From positions 1 to 13,929 of the forward strand of contig JAANXG010000130.1 in NCBI GenBank assembly GCA_018263405.1: 13,929 nt of DNA, read 5' to 3'. Under the pieces are notes generated by a model that did no database searches, was not told the DNA's origin, and was given only the letters and a program-made list of their open reading frames with translations. Both the position numbers and the translations under genes were made by a program. Shown here piece by piece: positions 13,660 to 13,929 of the stretch. Source of the stretch: Gammaproteobacteria bacterium. Its GTDB lineage: Bacteria; Pseudomonadota; Gammaproteobacteria; Arenicellales; JAANXG01. Positions within the stretch are counted from its first letter, which is position 1; each line of letters starts with the position of its first letter.

Positions 13660-13929
13660 CTATTGGCGCCTTGTCCATCTAGCGGCTTGAAGGGTACTCT
13701 CCGCGTTGGCGGCCTGACGCGTATCGAGCCCGGTAATGGATTTTCTTATCATCCATGAGCGTCCAGGCCGCAGTGCTGGGCCGATGATGGCCAACGGTAC
13801 TGCGCCAAGTCCAATGTGTTATCGTAGCATCTCCAAAAAGTCCGTGCAATGCCGGCGATCATGTGGGGGTAGGATTGTCTGTCAGGGACGCTGTGAGAAG
13901 TGGCATAGGGAAGTGCCGTTTACGGATAA
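13660..13929. other. Right-end stretch without an identified gene
   Basis: Nothing recognisable is seen. A plus-strand frame from ATG 13784 remains open to the window edge (48 codons, cysteine-rich, starting MMANGTAPSP), but it has no ribosome binding site and no known motif. A short hairpin, ATGGAT...ATCCAT (13736-13756), is present. A gene could start beyond the edge. Confidence 0.35.

Noticed and set aside
13784..13929. Cysteine-rich frame open to the right edge
   Set aside because: No ribosome binding site, no recognisable motif, and only 48 codons visible; chance is the simpler explanation.

Overview
The window looks like a chromosomal segment of a gammaproteobacterium. This rests on gammaproteobacterial-type NuoE and NuoF, a two-component pair of the kind tied to the proteobacterial dedicated sortase system, a class II tRNA-Leu with encoded CCA, and moderate to high GC with one AT-richer island. 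No species can be named from sequence alone.

Left part (1-2460): a two-gene nuoE-nuoF unit on the minus strand with a 4-base overlap. nuoG does not follow within the 198 bases left before the window edge. Both sides of the unit carry related copies of an unrecognised non-coding repeat: one copy at 1-100, and an imperfect palindrome with two inverted copies at 2086-2285.

Middle left (2374-5001): an extended -10 promoter leads into a membrane-anchored, stand-alone glutamate synthase-domain protein (FMN plus a 3Fe-4S motif). Next comes a class I methyltransferase whose start codon abuts a small perfect hairpin. A 179-bp fold-back MITE is inserted exactly behind the methyltransferase stop codon, and TAA is duplicated on both sides.

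Middle (5036-9566, minus strand): a giant gene of about 1400 codons, visibly AT-richer than its surroundings. Its order is methyltransferase, a region with kinase-like motifs, a linker with a coiled coil, a GT2 domain with an intact DxD-type motif, and a second GT2 domain with a degraded one. It probably acts in surface polysaccharide assembly. Upstream are a possible 54-codon ORF, a candidate promoter and a perfect 7-bp dyad.

Middle right (9824-10194): a tRNA-Leu(UAA) gene interrupted in its anticodon loop by a 243-nt group I intron without a homing endonuclease. P1, P2, P3, P4, P7, P8 and P9 can be drawn by hand. The predicted insertion lies between U33 and U34, one base from the classic cyanobacterial site. 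This is the most striking feature of the window.

Right part (10285-13929): a response regulator and sensor kinase of the dedicated sortase type (minus strand), but no sortase or sortase substrate in the window. Divergent from them is a compact unit made of a candidate promoter, a 77-codon conserved-looking small ORF and a strong intrinsic terminator. The last 270 bases hold nothing I can identify.
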